A stretch of DNA of 64,000 bases from NCBI GenBank assembly GCA_964358855.1, contig CAYHQQ010000008.1:34082-98081 (forward strand), given 5' to 3'. Below, piece by piece: positions 23,968 through 33,605 of this stretch. The notes under the pieces are model-generated. The model saw nothing but the letters and a program-made list of their open reading frames with translations. It was not told the DNA's origin and ran no database searches. The translations under genes and the position numbers were made by a program. Numbering within the stretch: position 1 is the stretch's first letter; every line of letters starts with the position of its first letter. The stretch is from UBA2396 sp038042175. Its GTDB lineage: Bacteria > Planctomycetota > Phycisphaerae > Phycisphaerales > UBA1924.

Positions 23968-25143
23968 ATGTCCCTCCAGCGCCGCCTCCTCCACGCCATT
24001 CTCGCCCTTCTGGGTCTGGCCGCCGTCGCGGGCGTCAGCACCATCTTCCTCCCGGGCGGCGAATTCGTCTTTCGCATTGCGGGTACCCTGGTCCTGGCGG
24101 CCGTCGCCATAGGGCTGACCATCCCTGCCTCCAAGCGACTGGCCCGCCAGGAAGACCGCACCCGCGGCCTGATCGCGATGCTCGCGGACGTTGTGGGCTT
24201 TTGCCTCTGGCTTAGCGCAATATGGCTTGAATTCCTGTTCAGCAGGCTCGACTGGGACCTCACGCTCACCACTCTCGCGTATGTCGCGGCCGTCGTGCCT
24301 GGTTTGGCGTTCCTGGCGATTGCCGCGAGGCCCCAGGGACGCATCGCCGGAAGCGCCGGCATCGCCCTTTGTGCCGCCACCTTCGTCTCGTGGATGCTGG
24401 CGATCTGGGGAAGCCACTTTGGAGCGTGGCCGGCAGACGACTGGGCCGGCACCGCCGGCATCTTCGCCGTCGCGGCTCTGCCGGTGGTCGCGAACCTCTT
24501 TGGGACCCTGCAGTCCGGTCGCCACTGGCGATTTCTGGGCGCACTGGCCGCCGCCACGGGCGTCGCGCTGGGGCTCATCGGCATCTGGTCGCACGCCGGG
24601 GGCATGCCGACATCCATCGTGCACTCCTTCATCGTCGCGGGCGTGATCGGCGGGGCCAACGTGCTTGTTCGCCTCCCGCTGCCGCCCGTCCAGAACTGGC
24701 TGCGACTTGCGACCACCGGCATGTTGCTGGTCACCGGTGTGCTGGGAATGATCGTCAACCAGCTCGCCAGCGACGGGCGATTCCGCAGTTTCGACGAGAT
24801 CGATGTCCGCCTGCTCACCGCCGCCTGCGTGGTCACCTCCTGCGGCATCCTCGCCATCGCCGTGCTCATGGCCTTCAACCGGCGCTTTGTCGTCACCCAG
24901 GCCCACAGCATCGCCGAGATCAAGTCCATCGCCGTGGTCTGCCCGCGCTGCGCCACGAAGTTCAACGCGGGGCGCGGCCAGTCGAACTGCACGGGTTGCA
25001 ACCTGATCCTCCTGATCCAGGTCGCCGAGCCGCGGTGCAGGACGTGCAACTACAACCTGCTCGACCTTCGCGCGGACAAATGCCCCGAGTGCGGCGCGCC
25101 GGTCGCGGGGAGCCTTGCGGCCGTGGGAGCGGGCACGTCCTGA
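23968..25143 (+). CDS. Multi-pass membrane protein with C-terminal zinc ribbons
   Basis: 391 residues. About ten hydrophobic helices occupy residues 8-310. The tail has four Cys pairs: CPRC and CTGC, then CRTC and CPEC, making two zinc ribbons on a cytoplasmic end. No family recognised. The layout, a membrane domain plus rubredoxin-like tail, recurs in planctomycete proteins of unknown role. The stop lies 24 bases before the DUF4965 start, so the two may share a transcript. Confidence 0.75.
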   Translation: MSLQRRLLHAILALLGLAAVAGVSTIFLPGGEFVFRIAGTLVLAAVAIGLTIPASKRLARQEDRTRGLIAMLADVVGFCLWLSAIWLEFLFSRLDWDLTLTTLAYVAAVVPGLAFLAIAARPQGRIAGSAGIALCAATFVSWMLAIWGSHFGAWPADDWAGTAGIFAVAALPVVANLFGTLQSGRHWRFLGALAAATGVALGLIGIWSHAGGMPTSIVHSFIVAGVIGGANVLVRLPLPPVQNWLRLATTGMLLVTGVLGMIVNQLASDGRFRSFDEIDVRLLTAACVVTSCGILAIAVLMAFNRRFVVTQAHSIAEIKSIAVVCPRCATKFNAGRGQSNCTGCNLILLIQVAEPRCRTCNYNLLDLRADKCPECGAPVAGSLAAVGAGTS

Positions 25144-25167
25144 CGGGCCGCCGAGTATGCTCTGGGC

Positions 25168-27345
25168 ATGAAGTACCTGCTTGCACTTGCGCCCCTGGTC
25201 CTCGCGTCTTGCACCGCCTCGCCACCTGGACACGTCGCCGCGCCAACCCTGACTCTACCGCCAATGCCGGCGGATGTGTTCGCGTCCCAATTCCAACTGA
25301 CGCCGTCAAAGCGTTTGCGACCGCCTGCCTATCCGCTCATTACGCACGACCCGTACTTCAGCGTCTGGTCGATGTCCGACAAGCTCACCGATGAGTGGCC
25401 CAAGCACTGGACCGGCGCGATCATGGGAATGTGCGGCCTCGTCCGCATCGACGGCAAGACCTATCGCTGGTGCGGACCAGCACCCGCCGATATTCCCGCC
25501 ATGAGACAAGAGCATGCGTATTTGGGTGATATCACTCGCACGGACTATGTGTTCGAGCAGTCCGGTGTCTCGCTCCGCGTCCAGTTTTTCTCTCCCGTAT
25601 ACGGCGGCAAATACGGCGCTCCTTTGGCCAGCGTCTCTCGCTCGGCTTCGTTCATTCTTTTCAGAGCAACAGCAACCGATGGTCGACCCCACGAAGTCAG
25701 CGCCTATCTGGATTTCTCGGGCGAGTGGGCGGTGAATAAGCCCGAACAGCCGGTTCGCTGGTCGCGCGCGCAGATGGGCGACGTCGAATCGATCTCCATC
25801 GGCTCTCAAGAGCAGTCCGTGCTCGCCAAGTCCGGCGACAATCTTCGGATCGACTGGGGCAATCTGACCCTCGCGATCCCGCACGAGAAGGACCAAGGCG
25901 AGAAAACGCACCTTTCGGTTGCTTCGCACGAATCGTCCAGGCGGAGCTTTGCAACAACGGGGCGCGCTCCCGCGACCGACGACACTCGGATGCCGCGCGC
26001 GGCGAACGACGACTGGCCGGTGATCGCGGGCGTCGTCAAGCTGGACACACGCGGCGAGGAGTTCACCTATGGGTCTGGGCACATGCTCCTGGCCTACGAC
26101 GATGGGTATGGAATTGAACTCATGGGCAAGAAGCTTCGTCCCCTCTGGATGGTCCATGGCAAGACGATCGCGGATGCCATTGGCGACGCAAACAAGCTCG
26201 CGCTCGAAGAACGCCACATGCAGGCAAGACCAAGTCTCCCGATTGTCGATTCCCAGGGCCGCCCACTCTTTCGACGCTACGACCACCTCTCCGAACTCAC
26301 CACCATCGCTTACCGCCAGGTCATGGCCGGCCACAAGATCGTCGCCGATGAGGACGGCACGCCCCTCATGTTCTCCAAGGAGAACACCAGCAACGGCTGC
26401 ATCGCCACCGTCGATGTCATCTACCCCGCGTGCCCATTCTTCCTCTACCACTCTCCCGAGATGCTCAAGGCCCAGCTCAGGCCGCTCATGCAGTACGCCG
26501 CCAGCCCGCGATGGAAGTTCCCCTTCGCCCCGCACGACCTGGGCACCTATCCCAAAGCCAACGGCCAGATTTACGGCGGCGGCGAGAAGACCGAGAAGGA
26601 CCAGATGCCCGTCGAAGAATCCGGCAACATGCTCATCATGCTCGGGGCCCTCGCCAAGGTCGAGAAGAACGCCGACTTCTCCAAACCCTACCTCCCCATC
26701 CTCGCCAAGTGGGCCGACTATCTCGCCCTCCACGGCCTCGATCCGGCGAACCAGCTCTGCACCGACGACTTCGCCGGCCACCTTGCACGCAACGCCAACC
26801 TCTCCGCCAAGACCGTCGTCGCGCTCGGTGCGTACGCCCAGCTTCTTGAGGCCGCCGGGGACAAAGCGGGCTCGGAGAAGTGGATGAAGACGGCCCGCGA
26901 CTTCGCCGCCAAGTGGCAGGAGCTCGCCAAGGACAAGGACGCGACCGTCCTCGTCTTCGGCAAGCCGGGGACCTGGAGCCAGAAGTACAACCTGGTCTGG
27001 GACCGCGTCCTGGGCCTTGGGCTCTTTCCGCAGGATGTCTTCGACCGCGAGATGAAGCTCTACACAAGCAAGATGCAGAAGTACGGCCTCCCTCTCGACA
27101 GCCGCAAGACCTATACCAAGCTCGACTGGACCAGCTGGTCGGCCTGCCTCACCGGCCGCCGAGCGGACTTCGACGCCATCATGGGCCCGGTGTACACCTG
27201 GGTGAACGAAACGCCGAGCCGTGTGCCGCTGTCGGACTGGTACGAGACGACCGACGGGCGGACGATGGGCATGCACTCGCGAACGGTGGTGGGGGGGCTG
27301 TGGATGCCGCTGCTCATGGAGAAGATGGGCGTGGGACTCAAGTAG
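25168..27345 (+). CDS. DUF4965/GtaA-like lipoprotein
   Basis: 725 residues with a lipoprotein signal (LALAPLVLASCTA; lipid-bearing Cys near residue 16). PAYPLITHDPYFSVWS and TDEWPKHWTGA open the N-terminal beta domain, and the alpha-barrel part carries PFAPHDLGTYPKANGQIYGG, MPVEESGNMLIMLGAL and NLVWDRVLGLGLFP, the signature blocks of DUF4965/DUF1793 proteins. Fungal relatives were annotated as glutaminases, but the barrel resembles glycoside hydrolases. It probably acts on extracellular polymer; the substrate is unknown. Confidence 0.85.
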   Translation: MKYLLALAPLVLASCTASPPGHVAAPTLTLPPMPADVFASQFQLTPSKRLRPPAYPLITHDPYFSVWSMSDKLTDEWPKHWTGAIMGMCGLVRIDGKTYRWCGPAPADIPAMRQEHAYLGDITRTDYVFEQSGVSLRVQFFSPVYGGKYGAPLASVSRSASFILFRATATDGRPHEVSAYLDFSGEWAVNKPEQPVRWSRAQMGDVESISIGSQEQSVLAKSGDNLRIDWGNLTLAIPHEKDQGEKTHLSVASHESSRRSFATTGRAPATDDTRMPRAANDDWPVIAGVVKLDTRGEEFTYGSGHMLLAYDDGYGIELMGKKLRPLWMVHGKTIADAIGDANKLALEERHMQARPSLPIVDSQGRPLFRRYDHLSELTTIAYRQVMAGHKIVADEDGTPLMFSKENTSNGCIATVDVIYPACPFFLYHSPEMLKAQLRPLMQYAASPRWKFPFAPHDLGTYPKANGQIYGGGEKTEKDQMPVEESGNMLIMLGALAKVEKNADFSKPYLPILAKWADYLALHGLDPANQLCTDDFAGHLARNANLSAKTVVALGAYAQLLEAAGDKAGSEKWMKTARDFAAKWQELAKDKDATVLVFGKPGTWSQKYNLVWDRVLGLGLFPQDVFDREMKLYTSKMQKYGLPLDSRKTYTKLDWTSWSACLTGRRADFDAIMGPVYTWVNETPSRVPLSDWYETTDGRTMGMHSRTVVGGLWMPLLMEKMGVGLK

Positions 27346-27409
27346 AGAACAATTCCCGCAAAGTCTCTTTCGCGTGCTCCCGCGCCACGATGTGAGCAAG
27401 GATGACATC

Positions 27410-28099
27410 ATGAACACGACCAATGAACGACTGGCCGCCCTTGAGACTGAGATTGCACGTTGCCGTCGGGCCGCCCGTCGCGACCGATCGATCGCCGCGG
27501 GGCTCGCGGGGGTGCTGGCCCTCTTTGCCCTCGGCGCCATCGGCCAGCCCGAGAAAGACAAGATCCCCGAAGAGTTCCGCGTCCGAAAGCTCCTTCTGGT
27601 CGACGCGAAGGGCGAGACCCATGCGGCCTTTGGCCTGCTCAAGGACGGTTCGCCGCGTCTGGAGCTCATGGACCACAACGCCAAGGGGCGTGCGGTGCTG
27701 GCGCTCGACCAGGACGGCACGCCGCAGCTCGAGCTTTACGACGAGAAGGCCGGGAGCCGGGTGCAGCTCGGACTGCTCAGGGACGGCTCGCCCGTGCTCG
27801 ACCTCCACGACGAGAAGGGCAAGACCCGTTCGTCGCTCTTCCTGACACCCGACGGTTCGCCCATGCTGGGCATGACCGATTCGAAAGAGAAGCCACGAGC
27901 CACGTTCGGACTCAACAACGACGGCACGCCCTTCTTGATTCTGAGCGATGAGAAGGGCCAGAGCCGTGCCGTCGTCGGAGCGGCGAAGGCGACCAAGCCC
28001 GACAAGTCGCAGGCCCCGCTCCCCGAGTCCACGCTGATTCTGTTCGGGGCCGACGGCAAGGTGCTGTGGAGGGCGCCGGAGGACGCGAGGAAGCCGTGA
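27410..28099 (+). CDS. Membrane-anchored beta-repeat protein
   Basis: 229 residues from ATG 27410, with AAGGA upstream. A coiled coil (ERLAALETEIARCRRAARR) and one transmembrane helix (IAAGLAGVLALFALGAI) precede about six repeats of 23 residues built on LKDGSPRLELMDHNAKGR, such as LLRDGSPVLDLHDEKGKTR. The repeats alternate Asp/Gly turns with short strands, suggesting a beta-solenoid or propeller outside the membrane. No family recognised. Confidence 0.65.
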   Translation: MNTTNERLAALETEIARCRRAARRDRSIAAGLAGVLALFALGAIGQPEKDKIPEEFRVRKLLLVDAKGETHAAFGLLKDGSPRLELMDHNAKGRAVLALDQDGTPQLELYDEKAGSRVQLGLLRDGSPVLDLHDEKGKTRSSLFLTPDGSPMLGMTDSKEKPRATFGLNNDGTPFLILSDEKGQSRAVVGAAKATKPDKSQAPLPESTLILFGADGKVLWRAPEDARKP

Positions 28100-28186
28100 G
28101 GCAAACGGCTCGGCCTCCGTTCGCAATCGCCCAGATCCTGGGGAGACCGAACAAGCGTTGCGTCGGTGGTCCGCGGCTCATTCGTC

Positions 28187-28207
28187 GCTCGCTGACGCTC
28201 GCGGCTC
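28187..28207 (-). repeat. Short dispersed repeat, core GCGTCAGCGAGC
   Basis: On the minus strand this reads GAGCCGCGAGCGTCAGCGAG followed by C. Nearly the same sequence occurs twice near 63731-63780. It lies between two plus-strand genes. Confidence 0.6.
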
Positions 28208-28239
28208 TGTGAGGTGATTCTGCGGCCATATCCTTGGGC

Positions 28240-29790
28240 ATGATCCGATCCCTGTTCGCTCAGATGGGCGTGGAGACCGACCCCCGCCTCGACTTTGCCG
28301 CCCAAGGTCCCGCCGGCATCACCCCCGACGGTTCGCGCGTCATCAGCGAGAACCCCGCTACGGGACAGCCGCTCGCCGGCGTCCGCCTCGACACCGCCGA
28401 GTCTTACGAACGCACCATCGCCGAATCCGTCGAGTCCTTCAAGAAATGGCGTGAGGTCCCCGCGCCAGCACGCGGGCAGGTCATCCGTGCCATCGCCGAC
28501 GAGATTCGCAAACACAAAGAGCCCCTGGGCAAGATCGTCACGCTCGAGGTCGGCAAGATCCTTCAGGAAGGCCTTGGCGAAGTCCAGGAGACCATCGATA
28601 TCGCCGACTTTGCCGTGGGGCTCTCGCGACAGCTGCCGGGCCAGGTTTTCCCCAGCGAGCGGGCCCAGCACAAGATGTACGAACAGTGGCTGCCGCTGGG
28701 GCCTGTGGGCGTCATCACGGCGTTCAACTTTCCAAACGCCGTGTGGGGCTGGAACGCGATGCTGGCGGGCGTCTGCGGCGATGTCACCATCTGGAAGCCC
28801 AGCCTGCTCGCCCCGCTCATCGCGGTGGCGACCAACGCCCTCGCCGAGCGCGTGGCGGCCTCTCTGGGCCACCCCGGCGTCTTCCGCCTGGTCATCGGCA
28901 CCGACGACCTCGTCGGCGAGCGACTCGTTCGCGACACCCGCATCCCGCTCATCAGCGCCACGGGCTCGTGCCGCATGGGCAGGCGCATTGGGTCCCTGGT
29001 CGCCGAGCGCCTGGGGCGAAGCCTTCTGGAACTCGGGGGCAACAACGCCATCATCGTCGACGCGACGGCGGACCTCAAGGTAGCGATTCCTTCGATCGTT
29101 TTTGGGGCCGTCGGGACTGCGGGCCAGCGATGCACCACGACGCGCCGGTTGATCGTGCACAAGTCGATCGTCGACGATGTCGTGCAGCGCCTGGTCAAGG
29201 CCTACTCGACCATCACCATCGGCGACCCGCTGGCCCCGACCACGCTGGTGGGCCCTGTGATCAACCGCCGGGCGGTCGACGGGTACCAGCGAGCGGTGGC
29301 GCTCGCCAAGGAGCAGGGTGGCAGGGTCCTGATCGGTGGCGAGGAATTCAAGCCTTCGCAGGCTCCCTTCTCGGGTGGAACGTTCGTGAGGCCCACGATT
29401 ATCGTCGCTCCGGCCGATAACCGCCTGGCGATCTCGCAGGAGGAGACCTTCGCCCCCATCCTTTATGTCTTCACCTACGACACGCTCGATAACGCTATCG
29501 CCATGAACAACGGCGTCGTCCAGGGTCTCTCATCCGCGATCTTCACCGACAGCGTCCGCGCGGCCGAGCGTTTCACGTCGCCGATGGGCAACGGGAGCGA
29601 CTGCGGCATCGCCAACGTGAACCTGGGGACCAGCGGGGCGGAGATCGGTGGGGCGTTCGGGGGTGAGAAGGAAACGGGGGGGGGGCGTGAGAGCGGTTCG
29701 GACTCGTGGAAGGTGTACATGCGCCGACAGACGACTACCATCAACGGTGGTGGAGAAGTCCGTCTTGCTCAGGGGATACAGTTCGGGTGA
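28240..29790 (+). CDS. Aldehyde dehydrogenase, ALDH7 (aminoadipate-semialdehyde) type
   Basis: 516 residues. The NAD fold and active site are intact: ELGGNNAI supplies the general-base Glu and GQRCTTTRR the nucleophilic Cys. PLGPVGVITAFNFPNAVWGWN and GSDCGIANVNLGTSGAEIGG are ALDH7 hallmarks, so the likely substrates are alpha-aminoadipate semialdehyde (lysine catabolism) and related semialdehydes. It might also serve semialdehyde removal in hydroxyproline breakdown, but it lies 17 kb from the epimerase pair. ATG 28240 is preferred over the in-frame TTG at 28234. Confidence 0.88.
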   Translation: MIRSLFAQMGVETDPRLDFAAQGPAGITPDGSRVISENPATGQPLAGVRLDTAESYERTIAESVESFKKWREVPAPARGQVIRAIADEIRKHKEPLGKIVTLEVGKILQEGLGEVQETIDIADFAVGLSRQLPGQVFPSERAQHKMYEQWLPLGPVGVITAFNFPNAVWGWNAMLAGVCGDVTIWKPSLLAPLIAVATNALAERVAASLGHPGVFRLVIGTDDLVGERLVRDTRIPLISATGSCRMGRRIGSLVAERLGRSLLELGGNNAIIVDATADLKVAIPSIVFGAVGTAGQRCTTTRRLIVHKSIVDDVVQRLVKAYSTITIGDPLAPTTLVGPVINRRAVDGYQRAVALAKEQGGRVLIGGEEFKPSQAPFSGGTFVRPTIIVAPADNRLAISQEETFAPILYVFTYDTLDNAIAMNNGVVQGLSSAIFTDSVRAAERFTSPMGNGSDCGIANVNLGTSGAEIGGAFGGEKETGGGRESGSDSWKVYMRRQTTTINGGGEVRLAQGIQFG

Positions 29791-29923
29791 TTGAGGAGAG
29801 GGCCGGGTCATCCCGGCGTTTGTTTGACGCCGAGGGACCTTGGAGTTTGCACGGATGTGGACGAACCGAATCAGTGAGGGCCGGGTACCGTTTCCCGGCG
29901 ACCGCTTTGCGAAGGATTTAACC

Positions 29924-30631
29924 GTGGCAGACACCAACGCCCCCCGAGATCTGCTGGCCGAGGCCGCCGTCGCCGAGATTCAGAGCGGGATGATCGTGGG
30001 TCTGGGTACCGGTCGAACCGCCTCCCGGGGCGTGCTCGCCCTCGCCCGGCGTGTGCGAGAAGAGGGTCTTGAAGTCCACTGCGTCCCCACCAGTCATGTC
30101 TCAGAGACCCTGGCCAGGTCCTACCAGCTCCCCATCATCGACTTTGCCATGGTCGAACGCGTCGACTTCCTTTTCGACGGGGCCGACGAGGTCGATCCCC
30201 GGCTTCGCATGATCAAGGGCAAGGGCGGCGCGATGGTCCGCGAGCGGATCGTCGCTCACGCCAGCGCCCGCAACGTCTTCATGGTCGGCGAGGACAAGCT
30301 CGTCGATTCGTTGGGCTCGCGCTCGGCGGTCCCCGTCGCGGTGCTCGCCTTCGGGCTCGCCAGCATCCGGCACAAGCTCGCCAACCTGGGCATGAACGGC
30401 GTCGTGCGTCGCACGCTCGACGGCCAGCTCTTCCTCACCGACAACGGCAGCCTCATCATCGACTGCACCCTCCCCGAGGTCTGCGATGTCGAGCAGCTCG
30501 CCAACGAGCTCGACGGCATCCCCGGCGTGATCGATCACGGGATCTTCCTCACCGAGGCCGACGAGGTGCTCGTGGAGACCGCCCAGGGCATCACGCGGAT
30601 GCTCCCGGCCTCGGTTCCCTCCGAGCACTGA
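29924..30631 (+). CDS. rpiA: Ribose-5-phosphate isomerase A
   Basis: 235 residues from GTG 29924, with AAGGA seven bases upstream; this start gives the usual family length, while an upstream in-frame start (29840) adds 28 unlikely residues. GLGTGRTASRGV binds phosphate, and DGADEVDPRLRMIKGKGGAMVRER carries the catalytic Asp and Glu (quoted only as a location). The enzyme interconverts ribose-5-phosphate and ribulose-5-phosphate in the pentose phosphate pathway. FkbM follows 40 bases downstream. Confidence 0.93.
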   Translation: MADTNAPRDLLAEAAVAEIQSGMIVGLGTGRTASRGVLALARRVREEGLEVHCVPTSHVSETLARSYQLPIIDFAMVERVDFLFDGADEVDPRLRMIKGKGGAMVRERIVAHASARNVFMVGEDKLVDSLGSRSAVPVAVLAFGLASIRHKLANLGMNGVVRRTLDGQLFLTDNGSLIIDCTLPEVCDVEQLANELDGIPGVIDHGIFLTEADEVLVETAQGITRMLPASVPSEH

Positions 30632-30671
30632 ACGCCTCGCGCCGTGCATCTCGCGGGTCTACGCTGAACCC

Positions 30672-31517
30672 ATGGAACCCCAGGCCACGACGAACCAAGG
30701 CGATCCCGACGCGATGTTGCGCGCGATCGCGGCCAAGTTCGGGGCTATCGACGTCAGCGTCCAAACCAACGCCCTGCTGCTGGCCGACACACGCCGCCGA
30801 GTCGCCAGACTCGAGGCCCTGGCCAGCCTTGCCGCCGCCAATCGCAAGGCGACGATGCCCGTTTTGTTCCAGTCGCAGTTCGGCGAGGATGCGCTCGTCT
30901 GGTCGCTGCTCGACGGGCAGCTCGACGGCTTTTTCATCGAGGTCGGGGCGTTCGACGGGTGGAATTACTCCACGACCTACGCGTTCGAGGCGATCGGCTG
31001 GAAGGGCCTCCTGATCGAGGCGATCCCCGAGCGGTGCGAGGTCTGCCGCAAGGGGCGAGCGGGTTCTCGCGTCGTCAACGCGGCGCTCTCACGCCGCGGC
31101 TCCGCGGGCGACGCGACGTTCACGATCGTCCAGGACCACTACGGCGGCATGCTTTCGTACAACACCACCACGCCCGACCATCTGGGCGACCTGCGCCAGG
31201 GGGGCTTCAGAACGCGCCCCGTCACCGTGCCGCTCACCAGCATGGACGCTCTGCTCGAGGGGCACAAGGGCGAGATCGACTTCGCGTCGATCGACGTCGA
31301 GGGCGGCGAGGCCGATGTGCTCGACGGCTTCGACCTGGATCGATGGAAGCCCAAGGTCCTGCTCATCGAGGACAACAACCGCAACAACGCCGCGGTCAGG
31401 GCCCACATGCAGCGCTTTCCCTACCGCTTCGCCGGCTGGCTCTTTGTCAACGCGGTCTATGTCCGCACCGACCAGCCCATGGTGATGCGGCGCGCGATGG
31501 AACTGCTCACCCCTTGA
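30672..31517 (+). CDS. FkbM-family methyltransferase
   Basis: 281 residues. FFIEVGAFDGWNYSTTYAFE is the SAM-binding motif of FkbM proteins, followed by GWKGLLIEAIPERCE, FASIDVEGGEADVLDGFDL and KPKVLLIEDN. Family members O-methylate sugars or other small molecules; here a surface glycan substrate is plausible. The first 60 residues are a helix-rich extension. It is just downstream of rpiA and likely co-transcribed. Confidence 0.85.
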   Translation: MEPQATTNQGDPDAMLRAIAAKFGAIDVSVQTNALLLADTRRRVARLEALASLAAANRKATMPVLFQSQFGEDALVWSLLDGQLDGFFIEVGAFDGWNYSTTYAFEAIGWKGLLIEAIPERCEVCRKGRAGSRVVNAALSRRGSAGDATFTIVQDHYGGMLSYNTTTPDHLGDLRQGGFRTRPVTVPLTSMDALLEGHKGEIDFASIDVEGGEADVLDGFDLDRWKPKVLLIEDNNRNNAAVRAHMQRFPYRFAGWLFVNAVYVRTDQPMVMRRAMELLTP

Positions 31518-31548
31518 ACCTGCGGTCCTGTCGATCGAGTCGGTTCGC

Positions 31549-33297
31549 TCAGGGACTCGATTCGCCCTGGGTCGACGGCGCAGACTCCTCGGTCAGTGCG
31601 GGCGCCGGTGCCGGCGGCGGCGTGAAGGTTCTGCCGCGCCCTCGCAGCGAAGACTCGCTGCCCGCGCCGAACAGACTCGGCGAGAGGTAGCGTCCGCGCA
31701 TCGACGTCGGCTTGTCGATTTCCGCCGCCGGAGGATGGGCCCGCACCCACGCGTCGTTGCGTGTCCCCGTCACCTGCCAGCACACCTGAATCCCGGCGGG
31801 CCCGCCCGCGATGCGGAACTCCGCGCCCGACGCCTTGCCGGCGATGAAGAGCCCCGGGGCCGGCGATCCGATGGGTGTCAGCTGGTAGGTCTCGTCGGTG
31901 TTGATCTCGTGGAAGTACGCCGGGAGCGTCACCTCCGCCTCGCCCGACGCGTCGAGCGTCGCGGTCCCGCGGTAGATGTTGAAGGGCATGGGCCCCTCGG
32001 CGGAGTAGTGCTTGAGGAACCTGTTGGCGGGATCGGCCGGATGGTCGATCACAAACGCCTTGGTCCCGCTCGTGCCCGAGTCGCCGATGCTGAACATGCC
32101 GTACCCGCCCGCGCTCTCGTTGGCGCCCATGACGGCGATGGTGACGCCGCTGCTGCCGATGGCCTGGCCATAGACGCCAACCGCGCCGTCGGTGGTGCTC
32201 TGGGTGATGCCCCAGACGCCCGTGGTGATGCCGGTGTTGGAGGTCGCAAGTCCGTAGATGCCCGCCGCCTCGTCGTTGGCCGCGTCGGTCTCACCAAGGA
32301 CACCCGTGGTGGCGCCGGTCAATGAAGTAGCGTGCCCGGACACGCCCGTGCCGGTGCTGCTGTCGGAACGACCAAAGACGCCGTAGTTCGCTCCCGATGT
32401 TGTCGTGGCCCAGCCGAAGGCTCCCCAGCCTGTCGAGCTGTCTGACTGTCCCTGCACACCCACGCTCTGCCCCGTGGTCGCTGTCGCGTACCCGATGGTC
32501 CCCACGCCGGTTGAGCTCGCGGTGCGTCCCAGCAGGCCGAACGAGGCTCCCGTGGTGACCGAGGTTGCGAAGTATCCGGCTCGGGGGAGCGCGGTGCTCA
32601 CGTGAAGGGGGTAGAGCGGCTGATTGAGACCCAGCCCCACGAGTCCGGCGGTGTAGTACGCGTTGCTTCCCGAGAGATTGAAGGGCGAGGCGCCGGCGGG
32701 TCCTGTTGCGCCCTGGGGCCCGGCGGGTCCTTGGGCTCCGTTTGCCCCGGCGGGGCCCTGTGGGCCTTGCGGACCTTGTGCGCCGGTTGCTCCGGTGCTC
32801 CCGGCCGCTCCGTTTGCACCCTGAGGTCCTGCGGGGCCTTGCGGGCCTGCGGGTCCCTGCGGTCCGGCTGGTCCCGCGACCGACGAGGCGTTGAGCGCGT
32901 AAAGCGCGTAGGGGACGGCCGTGAGCAGGGTGCGTGGCGCGAGGGTGGTCCAAACGCCGCCGCCGGCGGGTACGCGCACGTCGATCTCGAGCCAGCGGGC
33001 GTCACCGTTGAAGACTCCGGATCCAAAGTCGAGCGGCGTGGTGAATCGACCGTTGACGATGGCGGCGGCGGGCGGCTGGATCATCGGCCCGATCTGCGTC
33101 CCGCCGAGGGAGGCGTCGTAGAGGCGAAACCGCATGTCGGCGGAGCTGTTGCCCGGGATGTTTTGGACCTTGAGCTCACCCTGGTAGGTGAACGCGGTTG
33201 GAGTGGGGGCTTCGGGCTGGCTCACACCCGAGGCCGCGCCCGCCATGGCGCACACAAACGCGATGCGAACCAGGAGCGACGAAGATCGAGAGGTCAT
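31549..33297 (-). CDS. Exported collagen-like surface protein
   Basis: 582 residues from ATG 33297, with AGGAGA upstream. A signal peptide (IAFVCAMAGAASGVS) leads to a planctomycete N-domain (FTYQGELKVQNIPG to LTAVPYALYALNA). Residues about 141-204 are uninterrupted Gly-X-Y repeats (AGPAGPQGPAGPQG and similar). Next come about nine 22-residue repeats (GVFGRSDSSTGTGVSGHAT, GVQGQSDSSTGWGAFGWAT), then a C-terminal domain (GGYGMFSIGD to TGTRNDAW). This resembles trimeric fibre proteins of phage tails and bacterial appendages. Confidence 0.8.
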   Translation of the reverse strand: MTSRSSSLLVRIAFVCAMAGAASGVSQPEAPTPTAFTYQGELKVQNIPGNSSADMRFRLYDASLGGTQIGPMIQPPAAAIVNGRFTTPLDFGSGVFNGDARWLEIDVRVPAGGGVWTTLAPRTLLTAVPYALYALNASSVAGPAGPQGPAGPQGPAGPQGANGAAGSTGATGAQGPQGPQGPAGANGAQGPAGPQGATGPAGASPFNLSGSNAYYTAGLVGLGLNQPLYPLHVSTALPRAGYFATSVTTGASFGLLGRTASSTGVGTIGYATATTGQSVGVQGQSDSSTGWGAFGWATTTSGANYGVFGRSDSSTGTGVSGHATSLTGATTGVLGETDAANDEAAGIYGLATSNTGITTGVWGITQSTTDGAVGVYGQAIGSSGVTIAVMGANESAGGYGMFSIGDSGTSGTKAFVIDHPADPANRFLKHYSAEGPMPFNIYRGTATLDASGEAEVTLPAYFHEINTDETYQLTPIGSPAPGLFIAGKASGAEFRIAGGPAGIQVCWQVTGTRNDAWVRAHPPAAEIDKPTSMRGRYLSPSLFGAGSESSLRGRGRTFTPPPAPAPALTEESAPSTQGESSP

Positions 33298-33605
33298 GGA
33301 ACGGTCTCCTCTGGGCGTGCGGATGCCGGCGCGGACGATGGGCGCACCGACAGGTTCTTGTCGTCCGAAAACCGGCGTGAGTTCACCCGGCGCGTGGAAC
33401 TTTGACCCCTTTTTGGCACCCCAATCGGCTCGCGTCAGGGTGGCGCAAGCGCCCGCCAAACCGATCCGATCTGCGCACTCTGGCCCGCGGAATCGCAATC
33501 GGCGTCTCGAACGAGCGTTTGGCTTGCTGACAGGGTCTGTCGCAACGAAAGCGCGGCCCGCGGATCCGTTCAACGCTCGACCGACGCTCACGAAAGGAGC
33601 TCACC
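33298..33605. other. Divergent intergenic region
   Basis: About 300 bases between the collagen-like gene (minus) and the His-rich gene (plus). It should hold both promoters, but I see no clear -10/-35 pair. AAAGGAG lies seven bases before ATG 33606. No gene supported. Confidence 0.3.

Noticed and set aside
25306..27720. Very long open frame on the minus strand opposite the DUF4965 gene
   Set aside because: It mirrors the plus gene, has Arg/Gly/Leu-biased composition without motifs, and is expected in GC-rich DNA.
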